Origin: Craurococcus roseus
GTDB lineage: Bacteria > Pseudomonadota > Alphaproteobacteria > Acetobacterales > Acetobacteraceae
Direction: 5' to 3'
Length of the DNA stretch: 64,000 nt
NCBI RefSeq assembly: GCF_039523795.1
Contig: NZ_BAAAFZ010000023.1
Span: 1 to 64,000 of the forward strand
Each line of letters starts with the position of its first letter. The first letter of the stretch is position 1. The notes under the pieces are model-generated. The model was not told where the DNA came from and searched no databases. It worked only from the letters and a program-made list of their open reading frames with translations. Both the position numbers and the translations under genes were made by a program. Below are positions 17,021 through 25,897 of the stretch, piece by piece.

Positions 17021-17222
17021 AGGGCGCTGTCAAACCGCCGCCCGTCGCCCCTGTTGCGGGCAAGGTCAGGCGCGGAAGGCACCGGTAGTTGAAGATCACA
17101 TGACGAGTGACCTTTCTCACTGCGGTAGCCCGGCGGCTCTGGTTTCCTCCTGCTGCTCGCGGGATCGAACCGGAGAACACCCCGGTTTTGCCCCTCGGGC
17201 GCGCAACGGAGGGACCCGGGAT

Positions 17223-18431
17223 ATGGCAGACCTGAGATTCGGCACGGACGGCCCTGACACGCTCACGGCCGGGACGGAGGAAGCGATCTTCTTCGGCTTC
17301 GGCGGCGACGACTCGCTGACCGGCAGCCCGGAAGCGGACTTCCTGTTCGGCAACGAGGGGAACGACACCGTCAACGGCGGCGCCGGCGACGACCTGCTCG
17401 ACTCCGGCACCGGCGACGACACGGTGAACACCGGCGCCGGCGACGACCTCGTCTTCGCCGACGCCGGCAGCGACAGCATCGGCGGCATGGCCGGCAACGA
17501 CACCGTCTTCGGCGGCCGCGGGAACGACTTCATCGCCTGGAACGACCCGACCGGCGACCTCGTTTTCGGCGACGAGGACAATGACACCATCATCGGCGGC
17601 AACGTCGCGGCCGACACCATCTTCGGCGGCAGCGGGAACGACTCGATCCAGGCGTTCGCCACCGCGCCGGCGGACGCGACGGCGGCCGACGAGATCTCGG
17701 GCGACGACGGGGACGACACCCTGCTGGGCGGCGACGCGGCCGACACCGTCTCGGGCGGCGCAGGCGCCGACAGCATCGTCGGCAACGGCGGGAACGACGA
17801 GCTCGACGGCGGCGACGGGAACGACAACATCAACACCGGCGCCGGCAAAGACTTGGTCTACGCCGGCGCGGGCGAGGACACCGTCGGCGGCATGGCCGGC
17901 AGCGACACGGTGTACGGCGGCGACGGCGGCGACTTCATCGCCTGGAACGACCCCACCGGCGACCTCGTCTACGGCGACGGCGGCAATGATTCGATCATCG
18001 GCGGCAACGTCGCGGCCGACACCATCTTCGGCGGCAGCGGCGACGACCTGATCCGCGCCTTCGCCACCGATCCGGAAGCGGCCACCGCGGCCGACGAGCT
18101 CTCCGGCGATGGCGGCGACGACGTCCTGCTCGGCGGGAACGCCGACGACACGGTCGAGGGCGGCGCCGACGACGACACCATGACCGGCAACGACGGGGCG
18201 GACGTGTTCGTGTTCCGCGCCGACGAAACAACGGGGGACGACGTCATCACCGACTTCAGCCCGGCGGACGACACCGTGCGCCTGGTCGGCTTCGGCGACG
18301 GCTTCGACCCCTTGGAGAACCTGGACCAGACGGAGCAAGGCACCGTGCTGGACCTCGGGGACGGCGACCAGGTGCTGTTCCTCGGCCGCCTCGCCAACGA
18401 GTTCACGGCCGGCGACTTCGATTTGGTGTAG
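17223..18431 (+). CDS. RTX repeat protein with internal duplication
   Basis: 402 residues from ATG 17223 (GGAGGG nine bases upstream; the frame extends further 5' but without a better site). About 300 residues are RTX-type calcium-binding repeats (GGAGDDLL, GGSGNDSI, GGDGGDF and similar), and the C-terminus (DVITDFSPADDTVRLVGFG) is the usual capping/secretion region. Residues around 69-170 recur around 204-305 with 405-base spacing, including the unusual inserts AWNDPTGDLV and AFATxPxxATAADE. No enzymatic domain. Likely secreted by a type I system encoded elsewhere; role (adhesion, matrix, calcium sink) unknown. Very acidic, as expected for RTX proteins. Confidence 0.85.
   Translation: MADLRFGTDGPDTLTAGTEEAIFFGFGGDDSLTGSPEADFLFGNEGNDTVNGGAGDDLLDSGTGDDTVNTGAGDDLVFADAGSDSIGGMAGNDTVFGGRGNDFIAWNDPTGDLVFGDEDNDTIIGGNVAADTIFGGSGNDSIQAFATAPADATAADEISGDDGDDTLLGGDAADTVSGGAGADSIVGNGGNDELDGGDGNDNINTGAGKDLVYAGAGEDTVGGMAGSDTVYGGDGGDFIAWNDPTGDLVYGDGGNDSIIGGNVAADTIFGGSGDDLIRAFATDPEAATAADELSGDGGDDVLLGGNADDTVEGGADDDTMTGNDGADVFVFRADETTGDDVITDFSPADDTVRLVGFGDGFDPLENLDQTEQGTVLDLGDGDQVLFLGRLANEFTAGDFDLV
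17427..18137 (+). repeat. 135-codon internal direct duplication in RTX gene
   Basis: The segment 17427-17732 is repeated at 17832-18137, an exact 405-base (135-codon) offset. Several stretches are near-identical at DNA level, such as the 25-odd bases starting AACGTCGCGGCCGACACC at 17601 and 18006. Recent intragenic duplication is the simplest explanation. Confidence 0.9.
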
Positions 18432-18440
18432 CTTCGAAAG

Positions 18441-18472
18441 GGCCGGGGCGCGCGCCGAAGCGCGCCCCGGCC
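18441..18472. terminator. Strong bidirectional terminator hairpin
   Basis: GGCCGGGGCGCGC (18441-18453) pairs perfectly with GCGCGCCCCGGCC (18460-18472) around a six-base loop GCCGAA. It sits between the convergent stops of the RTX gene and ppdK, 9 and 6 bases away. No long T-run, as is usual for very GC-rich bacteria. Confidence 0.8.
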
Positions 18473-18478
18473 GCCCCC

Positions 18479-21151
18479 TCAAGCCGTGCGGTCGCCGCCC
18501 CCGCCGGACAGCGCCGCCTGCGCCGCCGCTAGCCGCGCCACCGGCACGCGGTAGGGCGAGCAGGACACGTAATCCAGCCCCGCCTCCTCGCAGAACTGGA
18601 TGGAAGCCGGGTCGCCGCCGTGCTCGCCGCAGATGCCGAGCTTGAGTTCCGGCTTCACCCCGCGCCCCTTCTCCTTGGCGATGCGCACCAGCGCGCCCAC
18701 GCCGTCGATGTCGATCGACACGAAGGGGTCCTTCGGCAGGATGCCCTGCTCGACGTAGAGCGGCAGGAACTTGCCGGCGTCGTCGCGCGACAGGCCGAAC
18801 ACCGTCTGCGTCAGGTCGTTGGTGCCGAAGGAGAAGAAATCCGCCGGCTCCGCGATGGCGTCGGCGCAGAGCGCGGCCCGCGGCAGTTCGATCATGGTGC
18901 CGACCTGGTACTCGACCTCCATACCCGCCTCGGCGAAGACCGCCTTGGCCATGCGCTCCACCTGCGCGCGGGTGATCTCCAGCTCGCGCTTGGTCGCCAC
19001 CAACGGGATCATGATCTCGGGCACCGGCGCCTTGCCGGTGCTCTTCGCCGTCTCGATCGCGGCCTCGAAGATGGCGCGGGCCTGCATCTCGTAGATCTCG
19101 GGGTAGGAGATGCCGAGCCGGCAGCCGCGGTGGCCGAGCATCGGGTTCGCCTCCGCCAGGTCCGCCGCGCGCCGTTTCATCGCCGCCGGGTCGGCGCCGA
19201 GCGCCTCCGCGACCTCGGCGAGGTCCTCCTCCCGGTGCGGCAGGAATTCGTGCAGCGGCGGGTCGAGCAGGCGGATGGTGATGGGCAGCCCCGCCATGAT
19301 GCGGAACAGGTCGAGGAAGTCCTTGCGCTGGAAGGGCAGCAGCCGCGCCAGCGCCTCGCGCCGGCCGCGCTCCGTCTCGGACATGATCATCTGCCGCACC
19401 GCGCCGATGCGGTCGGGGTCGAAGAACATGTGCTCCGTGCGGCAGAGGCCGATGCCCTCGGCGCCGAACTTGCGGGCGGTCTCGGCGTCCAGCGGCGTCT
19501 CGGCGTTGGCGCGCACGCGCAGGCGCCGCGACTGGTCCGCCCACTCCATCAGAGTGGCGAAGTCGCCGGAGAGCTTGGGCTCGATCATCGGCACCGCGCC
19601 GACGAACACCTCGCCGCTGGCGCCGTCGAGCGTGATGGTCTCGCCGGCCCGCACCGTCTGGCCGCCGGAGGACAGCGTCTGCCCGTTGTAGTCCACCGTG
19701 ACGCCGCCGGCGCCCGCCACGCAGGGCCGGCCCATGCCGCGCGCCACCACCGCGGCGTGGCTGGTCATGCCGCCGCGGGTGGTGAGGATGCCGCGCGCGG
19801 CGTGCATCCCGTGGATGTCCTCCGGGCTGGTCTCGATCCGCACCAGGATCACCGCCTCGCCCTTGTTGGCGCGCGCCTCCGCCTCGTCGGCCGAGAACAC
19901 CACCACGCCGCAGGCGGCGCCCGGCGAGGCGGGCAGGCCCTTGGAGAACAGCTTCCGCGGCGCCTCCGGGTCCAGCATCGGGTGCAGGAGCTGGTCGAGC
20001 GAGGAGGGCGCGACGCGGTTCACCGCCTCCTTGCGGTCGATCAGCCCTTCCGCGGCCATGTCCACGGCGATTTTCAAGGAAGCCGCCGCCGTGCGCTTCC
20101 CGTTCCGCGTTTGCAGCATGTACAGCTTGTTCTGCTGCACCGTGAACTCGATGTCCTGCATGTCGCGGTAGTGCCGCTCCAGCGTCTCGCGCACCTTCAC
20201 CAGCTCGGCGTAGGCGGCGGGCATGGCCTTCTCCATGCTGCGCTCGTCCGGCTTGGCGCGCGCCTCGCTCATCGGCTGCGGCGTGCGGATGCCGGCCACC
20301 ACGTCCTCGCCCTGGGCGTTGATCAGGTACTCGCCGTAGAAGATGTCCTCGCCCGTGGACGGGTCGCGGGTGAAGCATACGCCGGTGGCGCAATCCTCGC
20401 CCATGTTCCCGAACACCATGGCCTGCACGTTCACCGCCGTGCCCCAGTCGGCCGGGATGTCGTGCAGCCGGCGGTAGGTGTTGGCGCGCGGATTCATCCA
20501 GGAGCCGAACACCGCGCCGATGGCGCCCCAGAGCTGGTCCTGCGGGTCCTGCGGGAAGGGCTCGCCGCGCACTTCCTGCACCATCGCCTTGTAACCGTCC
20601 ACCACGCCGCGCCAGTCGCGCGCGGTCAGCGCCGTGTCCTCGGTGGCGTTGGCGGCGAGCTTGGCGTCCTCGATGATCTCCTCGAAGCGGTGGTGGTCGA
20701 TGCCCAGCACCACCGAGCCGTACATCTGGATGAAGCGCCGGTAGCTGTCCCAGGCGAAACGGGAGTCGCCGGACGCCGCCTCCAGCCCCTCCACCGTCTG
20801 GTCGTTGAGGCCGAGGTTCAGCACCGTGTCCATCATGCCCGGCATGGAGACGCGGGCGCCGGAGCGGACGGACACCAGCAGCGGCCTCTTCGCGTCACCG
20901 AAGCGGTTGCCCACCGTCTCCTCCACGCGGGCGAGCGCCTCATCCACCTGGGCGCGCAAGTCCTCCGGGTATTTCTTGCCGTGGTCGTAGAACCAAGTGC
21001 AGACCTCGGTGGTGATGGTGAAGCCCGGCGGGACGGGCAGGCCTATGCTGGCCATCTCGGCGAGGTTGGCCCCCTTGCCGCCGAGCAGGTTCCGCATCTC
21101 GGCCTTGCCCTCGTTCCGGCCGGCGCCGAAGCTGTAGACCCACTTGCCCAT
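18479..21151 (-). CDS. ppdK: Pyruvate, phosphate dikinase
   Basis: 890 residues, the normal length. N-terminal ATP-grasp domain begins KWVYSFGAGRNEG and GGKGANLAEM; the central phosphohistidine domain has the signature TRGGMTSHAAVVARGMGRPC with catalytic His465; the C-terminal PEP/pyruvate barrel includes LCRTEHMFF, RGCRLGISYPEIYEMQ, and FSFGTNDLTQ with GEHGGDP near the end. The enzyme interconverts pyruvate, ATP and phosphate with PEP, AMP and pyrophosphate, supplying PEP for gluconeogenesis. ATG 21151 is preferred to an upstream TTG because GAGGGA lies at the right distance. It follows glyS by 11 bases, an arrangement common in this group of alphaproteobacteria. Confidence 0.95.
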   Translation of the reverse strand: MGKWVYSFGAGRNEGKAEMRNLLGGKGANLAEMASIGLPVPPGFTITTEVCTWFYDHGKKYPEDLRAQVDEALARVEETVGNRFGDAKRPLLVSVRSGARVSMPGMMDTVLNLGLNDQTVEGLEAASGDSRFAWDSYRRFIQMYGSVVLGIDHHRFEEIIEDAKLAANATEDTALTARDWRGVVDGYKAMVQEVRGEPFPQDPQDQLWGAIGAVFGSWMNPRANTYRRLHDIPADWGTAVNVQAMVFGNMGEDCATGVCFTRDPSTGEDIFYGEYLINAQGEDVVAGIRTPQPMSEARAKPDERSMEKAMPAAYAELVKVRETLERHYRDMQDIEFTVQQNKLYMLQTRNGKRTAAASLKIAVDMAAEGLIDRKEAVNRVAPSSLDQLLHPMLDPEAPRKLFSKGLPASPGAACGVVVFSADEAEARANKGEAVILVRIETSPEDIHGMHAARGILTTRGGMTSHAAVVARGMGRPCVAGAGGVTVDYNGQTLSSGGQTVRAGETITLDGASGEVFVGAVPMIEPKLSGDFATLMEWADQSRRLRVRANAETPLDAETARKFGAEGIGLCRTEHMFFDPDRIGAVRQMIMSETERGRREALARLLPFQRKDFLDLFRIMAGLPITIRLLDPPLHEFLPHREEDLAEVAEALGADPAAMKRRAADLAEANPMLGHRGCRLGISYPEIYEMQARAIFEAAIETAKSTGKAPVPEIMIPLVATKRELEITRAQVERMAKAVFAEAGMEVEYQVGTMIELPRAALCADAIAEPADFFSFGTNDLTQTVFGLSRDDAGKFLPLYVEQGILPKDPFVSIDIDGVGALVRIAKEKGRGVKPELKLGICGEHGGDPASIQFCEEAGLDYVSCSPYRVPVARLAAAQAALSGGGGDRTA

Positions 21152-21162
21152 GGGCAATTCCC

Positions 21163-23343
21163 TCAACCTTCGATTTTGGATAGGTCCGCGACGGCATCCA
21201 TGGCGTCGCGAAGGCTGGCCAGCAAGCGCAGGCGGTTGCGCCGGAGTTCCGGGTCCGCATCGTTCACCGTCACGCGATCGAAGAAGGCGTCGAGCGGCGG
21301 GCGGAGCGCGGCGAGTTCGGCCATGGCGCCGGCGAAATCCTCGGCCGCGAGGCGCTCGCGCGCGGCCGGCGCGGCGCGGTCCAGCGCCTCGGCCAGCGCG
21401 GCCTCCTCCGGCGCGCGGAGCAGCGCGGGGTCGGGCGCGCCGGTGTGCGGCCCGTCCTTCTTGTCCTCGATGCGCAGGATGTTGGCCGCGCGCCGGTAGG
21501 CGGTGAGCAGGTTCGGCCCGTCCGGGCCTTCCACCAGCGCCTTGAGCGCGTCGGCGCGGGCGAGAAGGCGCACGAGGTCATCGTCGGGCGCGGCGCCGAA
21601 CACGGCGGCCACGAGGTCGTGCCGCGCGCCCTCGGCGCGGAGCTGGACGCGGAGGCGCTCGGCGAGGAAGTGGAGCAGGTCCAGGCACGCCTGGTTCACC
21701 CACCGGTCGGAGCCGGGGACCTGGACCTCCTGCGAGTGGCGCCCCGGCATGCTCGCCAGATCCGTTCCGCCATGCCGCTCGAACTCCTCGGCGGCCCGGC
21801 GCAGAGGTTCCCCTTGCGCCCAGAGGGCCGACGCTTCCGCTTCTTTGACGGCGTGTTCGAGCACATGGAGCAAGGCCAGCCGCAGCCCGTTCTCCCGCAC
21901 GATCCGGATCACGCCCAGCGCGGAGCGGCGCAGGGCGAAGGGGTCGCCTGATCCGGTCGGCCTTTCGCCGACCACGAAGAAGCCCGCGAGCTGGTCCAGC
22001 TTGTCGGCCAGTGCAACCGCGACCGCGGTCGGTTCGCGGGGCACGCCGTCGTTCGGACCGAGCGGCTGGTAGTGCGTGCCCACCGCGTCCGCGATCCGCG
22101 CGTCCTCGCCGCCGTTCAGCGCGTAGTAGCGCCCCATCACGCCCTGCAACTCCGGGAACTCGCCCACCATGCCGCTCGCGAGGTCCGCCTTGGCGAGCCG
22201 CGCGGCGCGCGCCGCGAGCGCCATGTTCGCGCCGACCATGGGCGCTATCAGCGCCGCCAACGCCTCCAGCCGCCGCACGCGTTCGCCCTGGGTGCCGAGC
22301 TTGGCGTGGAACACCACGCTGTCGAGCTTCGGCAGGAAGTCTTCCAGCTTCTGCTTGCGGTCCAGGTCCCAGAAGAACCGCGCGTCGGACAGCCGCGCCC
22401 GCAGCACGCGCTCGTTGCCCGCCGCCACCGCCGCGCCGCCGTCCGTCGCTTCGATGTTGGCCACCACGGCGAAGCGCGGTGCCGCGCCGCCGCCCGGGCG
22501 GCGGAGGGAGAAGTACTTCTGGTTCGCGCGCATGGTGGAGCGCATGACCTCGGGCGGCAGGTCCATGAAGGCGTCGTCGATGCGGCCGAGCAGCGGCACC
22601 GGCCACTCCACGAGGCCCGCCACCTCCGCCACCAGCGCCTCGTCCGGCACCACCTCCAGCGCCTCCCCAGCGGCAAGCGAGGCGACGCCCTTGCGGATCA
22701 GGTCGGCGCGCTCCGCCGCGTCGAGCACCACGCGGCGCTGGCGCAAACCGGCCTCGTAATCCGCGAAGCCGCGCACGGCGAAGGCGCCAGGCGCCATCAC
22801 ACGGTGGCCTTCGGTGGTGTCGCCCGACACCAGCCCGTGCGCCTCGTCCGCGCCCTCTGCCAGCGCGAAGCGGACCGGCTCGCCGTCCAGCAGGCACAGG
22901 ACTCGCCGCAGCGGCCGCACCCAGGCAAAGCCGCTCGCCCCCCAGCGCATCGACTTCGGCCAAGGAAAGCCGCGCAGCAGCGGCGGCAGCTCGCGCGCCA
23001 GCATCGCCGCCGACTCCACCCGCTCGCCGGGTTTGTTCAGCACCCAGAACCCGTTCTGCTCCGACAGCGCCTCGCGCGCCGCGCCGTGCTTGCGGAGGAA
23101 GCCTTGCAACGCCTGTTCCGGCGCGCCCACGCGCGGCCCTCGCTCCTCACGGCCTTCCGTCACGACGGCGGCGCGCAAGGTCGCGGTGAGGGTCAGGCGC
23201 CGCGGGCCGTGGAAGGCGCGCGGCTCGCCCTCCAGCAAGGGCGCGATCCGGGCGGAGAGCAGCCGCGAAAGGTCCTCCGCCGCGCGCGCCTGCATCCGCG
23301 CCGGGATCTCCTCCGAGAGGAGTTCGAGCAGCAGTTCGGGCAT
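21163..23343 (-). CDS. glyS: Glycine--tRNA ligase beta subunit
   Basis: 726 residues, a little longer than the usual 690-700. N-terminus MPELLLELLSEEIPARMQ is diagnostic, as are FPWPKSMRWG and FLPKLDSVVFHAKLGTQ in the central region, and a C-terminal anticodon-binding DALR-like helical domain ending in LRRNRLRLLASLRDAMD. It forms the alpha2beta2 synthetase with GlyQ and charges tRNA-Gly. The gene is separated from glyQ by a toxin-antitoxin pair, and its start codon lies only three bases after the vapC stop, so it depends on readthrough of that module or on an internal promoter. Confidence 0.95.
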   Translation of the reverse strand: MPELLLELLSEEIPARMQARAAEDLSRLLSARIAPLLEGEPRAFHGPRRLTLTATLRAAVVTEGREERGPRVGAPEQALQGFLRKHGAAREALSEQNGFWVLNKPGERVESAAMLARELPPLLRGFPWPKSMRWGASGFAWVRPLRRVLCLLDGEPVRFALAEGADEAHGLVSGDTTEGHRVMAPGAFAVRGFADYEAGLRQRRVVLDAAERADLIRKGVASLAAGEALEVVPDEALVAEVAGLVEWPVPLLGRIDDAFMDLPPEVMRSTMRANQKYFSLRRPGGGAAPRFAVVANIEATDGGAAVAAGNERVLRARLSDARFFWDLDRKQKLEDFLPKLDSVVFHAKLGTQGERVRRLEALAALIAPMVGANMALAARAARLAKADLASGMVGEFPELQGVMGRYYALNGGEDARIADAVGTHYQPLGPNDGVPREPTAVAVALADKLDQLAGFFVVGERPTGSGDPFALRRSALGVIRIVRENGLRLALLHVLEHAVKEAEASALWAQGEPLRRAAEEFERHGGTDLASMPGRHSQEVQVPGSDRWVNQACLDLLHFLAERLRVQLRAEGARHDLVAAVFGAAPDDDLVRLLARADALKALVEGPDGPNLLTAYRRAANILRIEDKKDGPHTGAPDPALLRAPEEAALAEALDRAAPAARERLAAEDFAGAMAELAALRPPLDAFFDRVTVNDADPELRRNRLRLLASLRDAMDAVADLSKIEG

Positions 23344-23346
23344 CTG

Positions 23347-23736
23347 CTACAACGCCCGCCGCACGTCGGTCCGGGCGAAGTCCTCGCCCTTGAACAGCAG
23401 CGGCTCGCCCCGCTCCCGCGCCAGCGCGTAGGCGAAGCAGTCGCCCAGGTTGAGGCCCGCCGGGTGCCGCCCCTTGCCGAAGCGGCGCCAGCCTTCGCGG
23501 GCGAGCGCCGCCTGCCCGGCGGTGAACGGCACCACCTCGACTTCGACACCGGCCAACAACGCTTCCACCTCGGCCCACACCGCCATGCCCGCCCGGCCTT
23601 CGGCGACGATGCAGAGCTCGACCAGCGTCGCGGCCGAGATGGCACTGCGGGGCTGTTCCGCCAGCGCCGCGCCGAATGCAGACGCCTCCGGCTCCTTCAA
23701 CAACAGCGCCATGATGGCCGAAGTGTCGACGATCAT
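23347..23736 (-). CDS. vapC: VapC-type PIN-domain toxin (ribonuclease)
   Basis: 129 residues, the standard size. The acidic PIN active site is complete: D4 in MIVDTSAIMALLLKEPE, E40 in ISAATLVEL, D99 in GLNLGDCFAYALA and D119 in FKGEDFARTD. VapC toxins cleave RNA, often initiator tRNA, and are held by the cognate VapB. The ATG overlaps the vapB stop as ATGA, so the pair is translationally coupled with antitoxin first. Intact catalytic residues suggest a functional toxin. The module is embedded between glyQ and glyS on the same strand. Confidence 0.9.
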   Translation of the reverse strand: MIVDTSAIMALLLKEPEASAFGAALAEQPRSAISAATLVELCIVAEGRAGMAVWAEVEALLAGVEVEVVPFTAGQAALAREGWRRFGKGRHPAGLNLGDCFAYALARERGEPLLFKGEDFARTDVRRAL

Positions 23737-23993
23737 CTCGGCAAGCCGTTCTCGTCGTACAGGTCGGAATGGTCGCTGCTGGCGCCGGGCGGGAACAGCT
23801 TCGAGGCCCGGTCGGCGATCGCCATGAGTTCGTTGTAGCGCCGGAGCTTCTCCTCGTCGCGGCCGATCCGCTCGCGCGCCAGCTTCTCCTGCACGGCGCG
23901 GCGGACCGCTTCGGTGGCGGAGGTGCCCAGCAACTCCGCGAGCGCCTTCGCGTCCGCGACCAGTTGCTCGTCCTTGATGTTCAACTGAACCAT
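23733..23993 (-). CDS. vapB: VapB-type antitoxin
   Basis: 86 residues. N-terminal MVQLNIKDEQLVADAKALAE and LLGTSATEAVRRAVQEKL form a ribbon-helix-helix-like DNA-binding unit of the PSK/Rv0623 VapB family; the C-terminal acidic and Pro-containing tail (SDHSDLYDENGLPR) is the expected toxin-neutralising segment. VapB-VapC complexes usually repress their own promoter, which would lie in the 54 bases between this start and the glyQ stop or be absent if the pair simply rides on the glyQ transcript. Confidence 0.88.
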   Translation of the reverse strand: MVQLNIKDEQLVADAKALAELLGTSATEAVRRAVQEKLARERIGRDEEKLRRYNELMAIADRASKLFPPGASSDHSDLYDENGLPR

Positions 23994-24047
23994 GAAGCCT
24001 CGGCGGTAGAAATCCGCCCCGGATGGTAGAACGCAGCGGGGTGCGAG

Positions 24048-24935
24048 TCACGCCCGCTCTCCAGCCAGCCAAGCCTCGCAGCACCCCTGCGCCAACGCGC
24101 GCACGCGCAGGATGAAGGAGGCGCGCTCCGTCACGCTGATGGCGCCGCGGGCGTCGAGCAGGTTGAAGCGGTGGCTTGCCTTGATGCACTGGTCGTAGGC
24201 CGGCAGCGCCAACCCCTTGTCGAGCAGCGCGCGGCACTCACGCTCCGCGTCCTCGAAGTGGCGGAACAGCGCCGGCACGTCGGCGTGCTCGAAGTTGTGC
24301 GCGCTGTACTCGCGTTCCGCCCGCAGGAACACGTCGCCGTAGCGCACGCCCTCGTCGTTGAACGCCAAGTCGTACACGTTCTCGACGCCCTGGATGTACA
24401 TCGCCAAGCGTTCCAACCCGTAGGTCAGCTCACAGGACGGCACCTCGCAGGCGATGCCGCCCACCTGCTGGAAGTAGGTGAACTGCGTCACCTCCATCCC
24501 GTCGCACCACACCTCCCAGCCGAGGCCCCAGGCGCCGAGCGTGGGACTCTCCCAATCGTCCTCCACGAAGCGGATATCGTGCAGCGAAGGGTCGATGCCG
24601 AGCGCCTTGTAGCTCTCGATCAGCATCGCCTGCGGATCGGCCGGCGTGGGCTTCAGGATCACTTGGTACTGGTAGTAATGCTGCAAGCGGTTGGGGTTCT
24701 CGCCGTAGCGCCCGTCCGAGGGCCGGCGGCTCGGCTGCACGTAGGCCGCCTTCCACGGCGCCGACCCGAGCGCGCGCAAGGTCGTCGCCGGGTGGAAGGT
24801 GCCGGCGCCCACCTCCATGTCGTAGGGTTGCAGGATCAGGCAGCCGCGCGCCGACCAGAAGGCGTGCAGCTTCAGGATCATGTCCTGGAAGCTCAGGGGC
24901 CGCGCGGCGGCTTCGGCGAACTGTCCCGTTGTCAT
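24048..24935 (-). CDS. glyQ: Glycine--tRNA ligase alpha subunit
   Basis: 295 residues, usual length. Diagnostic segments: LSFQDMILKLHAFWSARGCLI, QPYDMEVGAGTFHPATTLR, YVQPSRRPSDGRYGENPNRLQ, and EVWCDGMEVTQFTYFQQ, which together form the class II synthetase catalytic core. Pairs with GlyS. An S49 peptidase gene lies 58 bases upstream in the same direction, as in many Rhodospirillales, so the transcription unit may be S49 peptidase-glyQ-vapB-vapC-glyS-ppdK. Confidence 0.96.
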   Translation of the reverse strand: MTTGQFAEAAARPLSFQDMILKLHAFWSARGCLILQPYDMEVGAGTFHPATTLRALGSAPWKAAYVQPSRRPSDGRYGENPNRLQHYYQYQVILKPTPADPQAMLIESYKALGIDPSLHDIRFVEDDWESPTLGAWGLGWEVWCDGMEVTQFTYFQQVGGIACEVPSCELTYGLERLAMYIQGVENVYDLAFNDEGVRYGDVFLRAEREYSAHNFEHADVPALFRHFEDAERECRALLDKGLALPAYDQCIKASHRFNLLDARGAISVTERASFILRVRALAQGCCEAWLAGERA

Positions 24936-24993
24936 GCGGGGGCGGCGTCCTCGTTGTCGTTGCGCCGCACAATACCCGCCGCGGCATTGGTTG

Positions 24994-25800
24994 TCACAGC
25001 CCGAGCCGCGCCCACGCCGCCCGCTCCTCCAGCGCGGCGATCGCGGCCTCCGCCGAAACGCTGGGCAGCAGCCGTTGCAGCAGCGGGCGCCGCGGCCCGC
25101 CCACCGGAATCAGGCGCGCCTTCGGCCCGAAGCGCCGTTCCGCTTCGCCCCGCGCGTCGCCCAGCCGGTCGGCGAGGCCGAGTTCCACCGCGCGGCGGCC
25201 GGGCCAGAAGCGTCCGGTGAACAGCTCCTCCGCCGGTGCCTTCAGCTTGGAACCGCGCCGCGAGGAGACCCAGCCGCGGAACTCGCCGTGCAGGTCCTGC
25301 AACAAGGTCCGCAGCCGCTCCATGTCCTCCGGCCGCTCCGGCTGGAACGGGTCGAGGAAGCTCTTCTCCGTCCCCGCCGTGTGCATCCGCCGCTCCACGC
25401 CGTAGCGCGCCAGCGCGTCCTGGAAGCCGAAGCCGGCGGCGATCACGCCGATGGAGCCGAGGATGGAGGACGGGTCCGCCACGATCTCGTCCGCCGCGCA
25501 GGCGATCCAGTAGCCGCCGGAGGCCGCAGCGTCCTCCACGCAGGCCACCACCGGCACCTTCTTCTCGTCGGCGAGGCGGCGGATGCGCGCGGCGATGAGG
25601 GAGGACTGCACGGGCGAGCCGCCTGGCGAGTTCAGCGCCAGGAACACCGCCGCCACCCGGCGAAGCCCGAAGGCGCGCTCCAGCGCCGGCGCGGCGGAGG
25701 AGAGGCTGAGGCCGCCGCCGAAGCCGGGCCGGGCGGTGATGGCGCCGGACAGGCGGACGAGCGCCACGCGGGGACGGCGGTCGAAAGGGAGGAGGAACAT
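24994..25800 (-). CDS. S49 family peptidase (SppA/SohB-like)
   Basis: 268 residues. ClpP/crotonase fold with oxyanion segment LNSPGGSPVQSS (57-67), nucleophile Ser94 in AAASGGYWIA and a candidate general-base Lys146 in AGTEKSFLDPF. The 52-residue Ser-Lys spacing equals that of Bacillus SppA. No clear N-terminal transmembrane helix, so it resembles the short soluble or peripherally bound S49 forms. Family members remove cleaved signal peptides from the membrane. It is the likely first gene of the glyQS operon; a strong GGGAGGAGGAA precedes the ATG. Confidence 0.87.
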   Translation of the reverse strand: MFLLPFDRRPRVALVRLSGAITARPGFGGGLSLSSAAPALERAFGLRRVAAVFLALNSPGGSPVQSSLIAARIRRLADEKKVPVVACVEDAAASGGYWIACAADEIVADPSSILGSIGVIAAGFGFQDALARYGVERRMHTAGTEKSFLDPFQPERPEDMERLRTLLQDLHGEFRGWVSSRRGSKLKAPAEELFTGRFWPGRRAVELGLADRLGDARGEAERRFGPKARLIPVGGPRRPLLQRLLPSVSAEAAIAALEERAAWARLGL

Positions 25801-25897
25801 GCGTCCCTATGTGCCCGCGCCCCGCGCATCATCAAGCCGCGGCCTTGCCGGGGCGGCCGGTCGCGGCCAGCCTGCGCCCGGACGGGGAGGCCGGGGC

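Noticed and set aside
17157..17180. T-arm-like sequence (CGGGATCGAACCGG) suggesting a minus-strand tRNA
   Set aside because: The flanking bases do not form a five-pair T-stem and no acceptor, D or anticodon arm could be placed.
17260..18200. Regularly spaced repeats that could look like a CRISPR or minisatellite
   Set aside because: They are in frame, vary by codon and encode calcium-binding RTX nonapeptides.
14557..18431. RTX genes and transglycosylase-like gene as part of a prophage or contractile system
   Set aside because: No tail, capsid, integrase or terminase genes are present and codon use is like the rest of the window.
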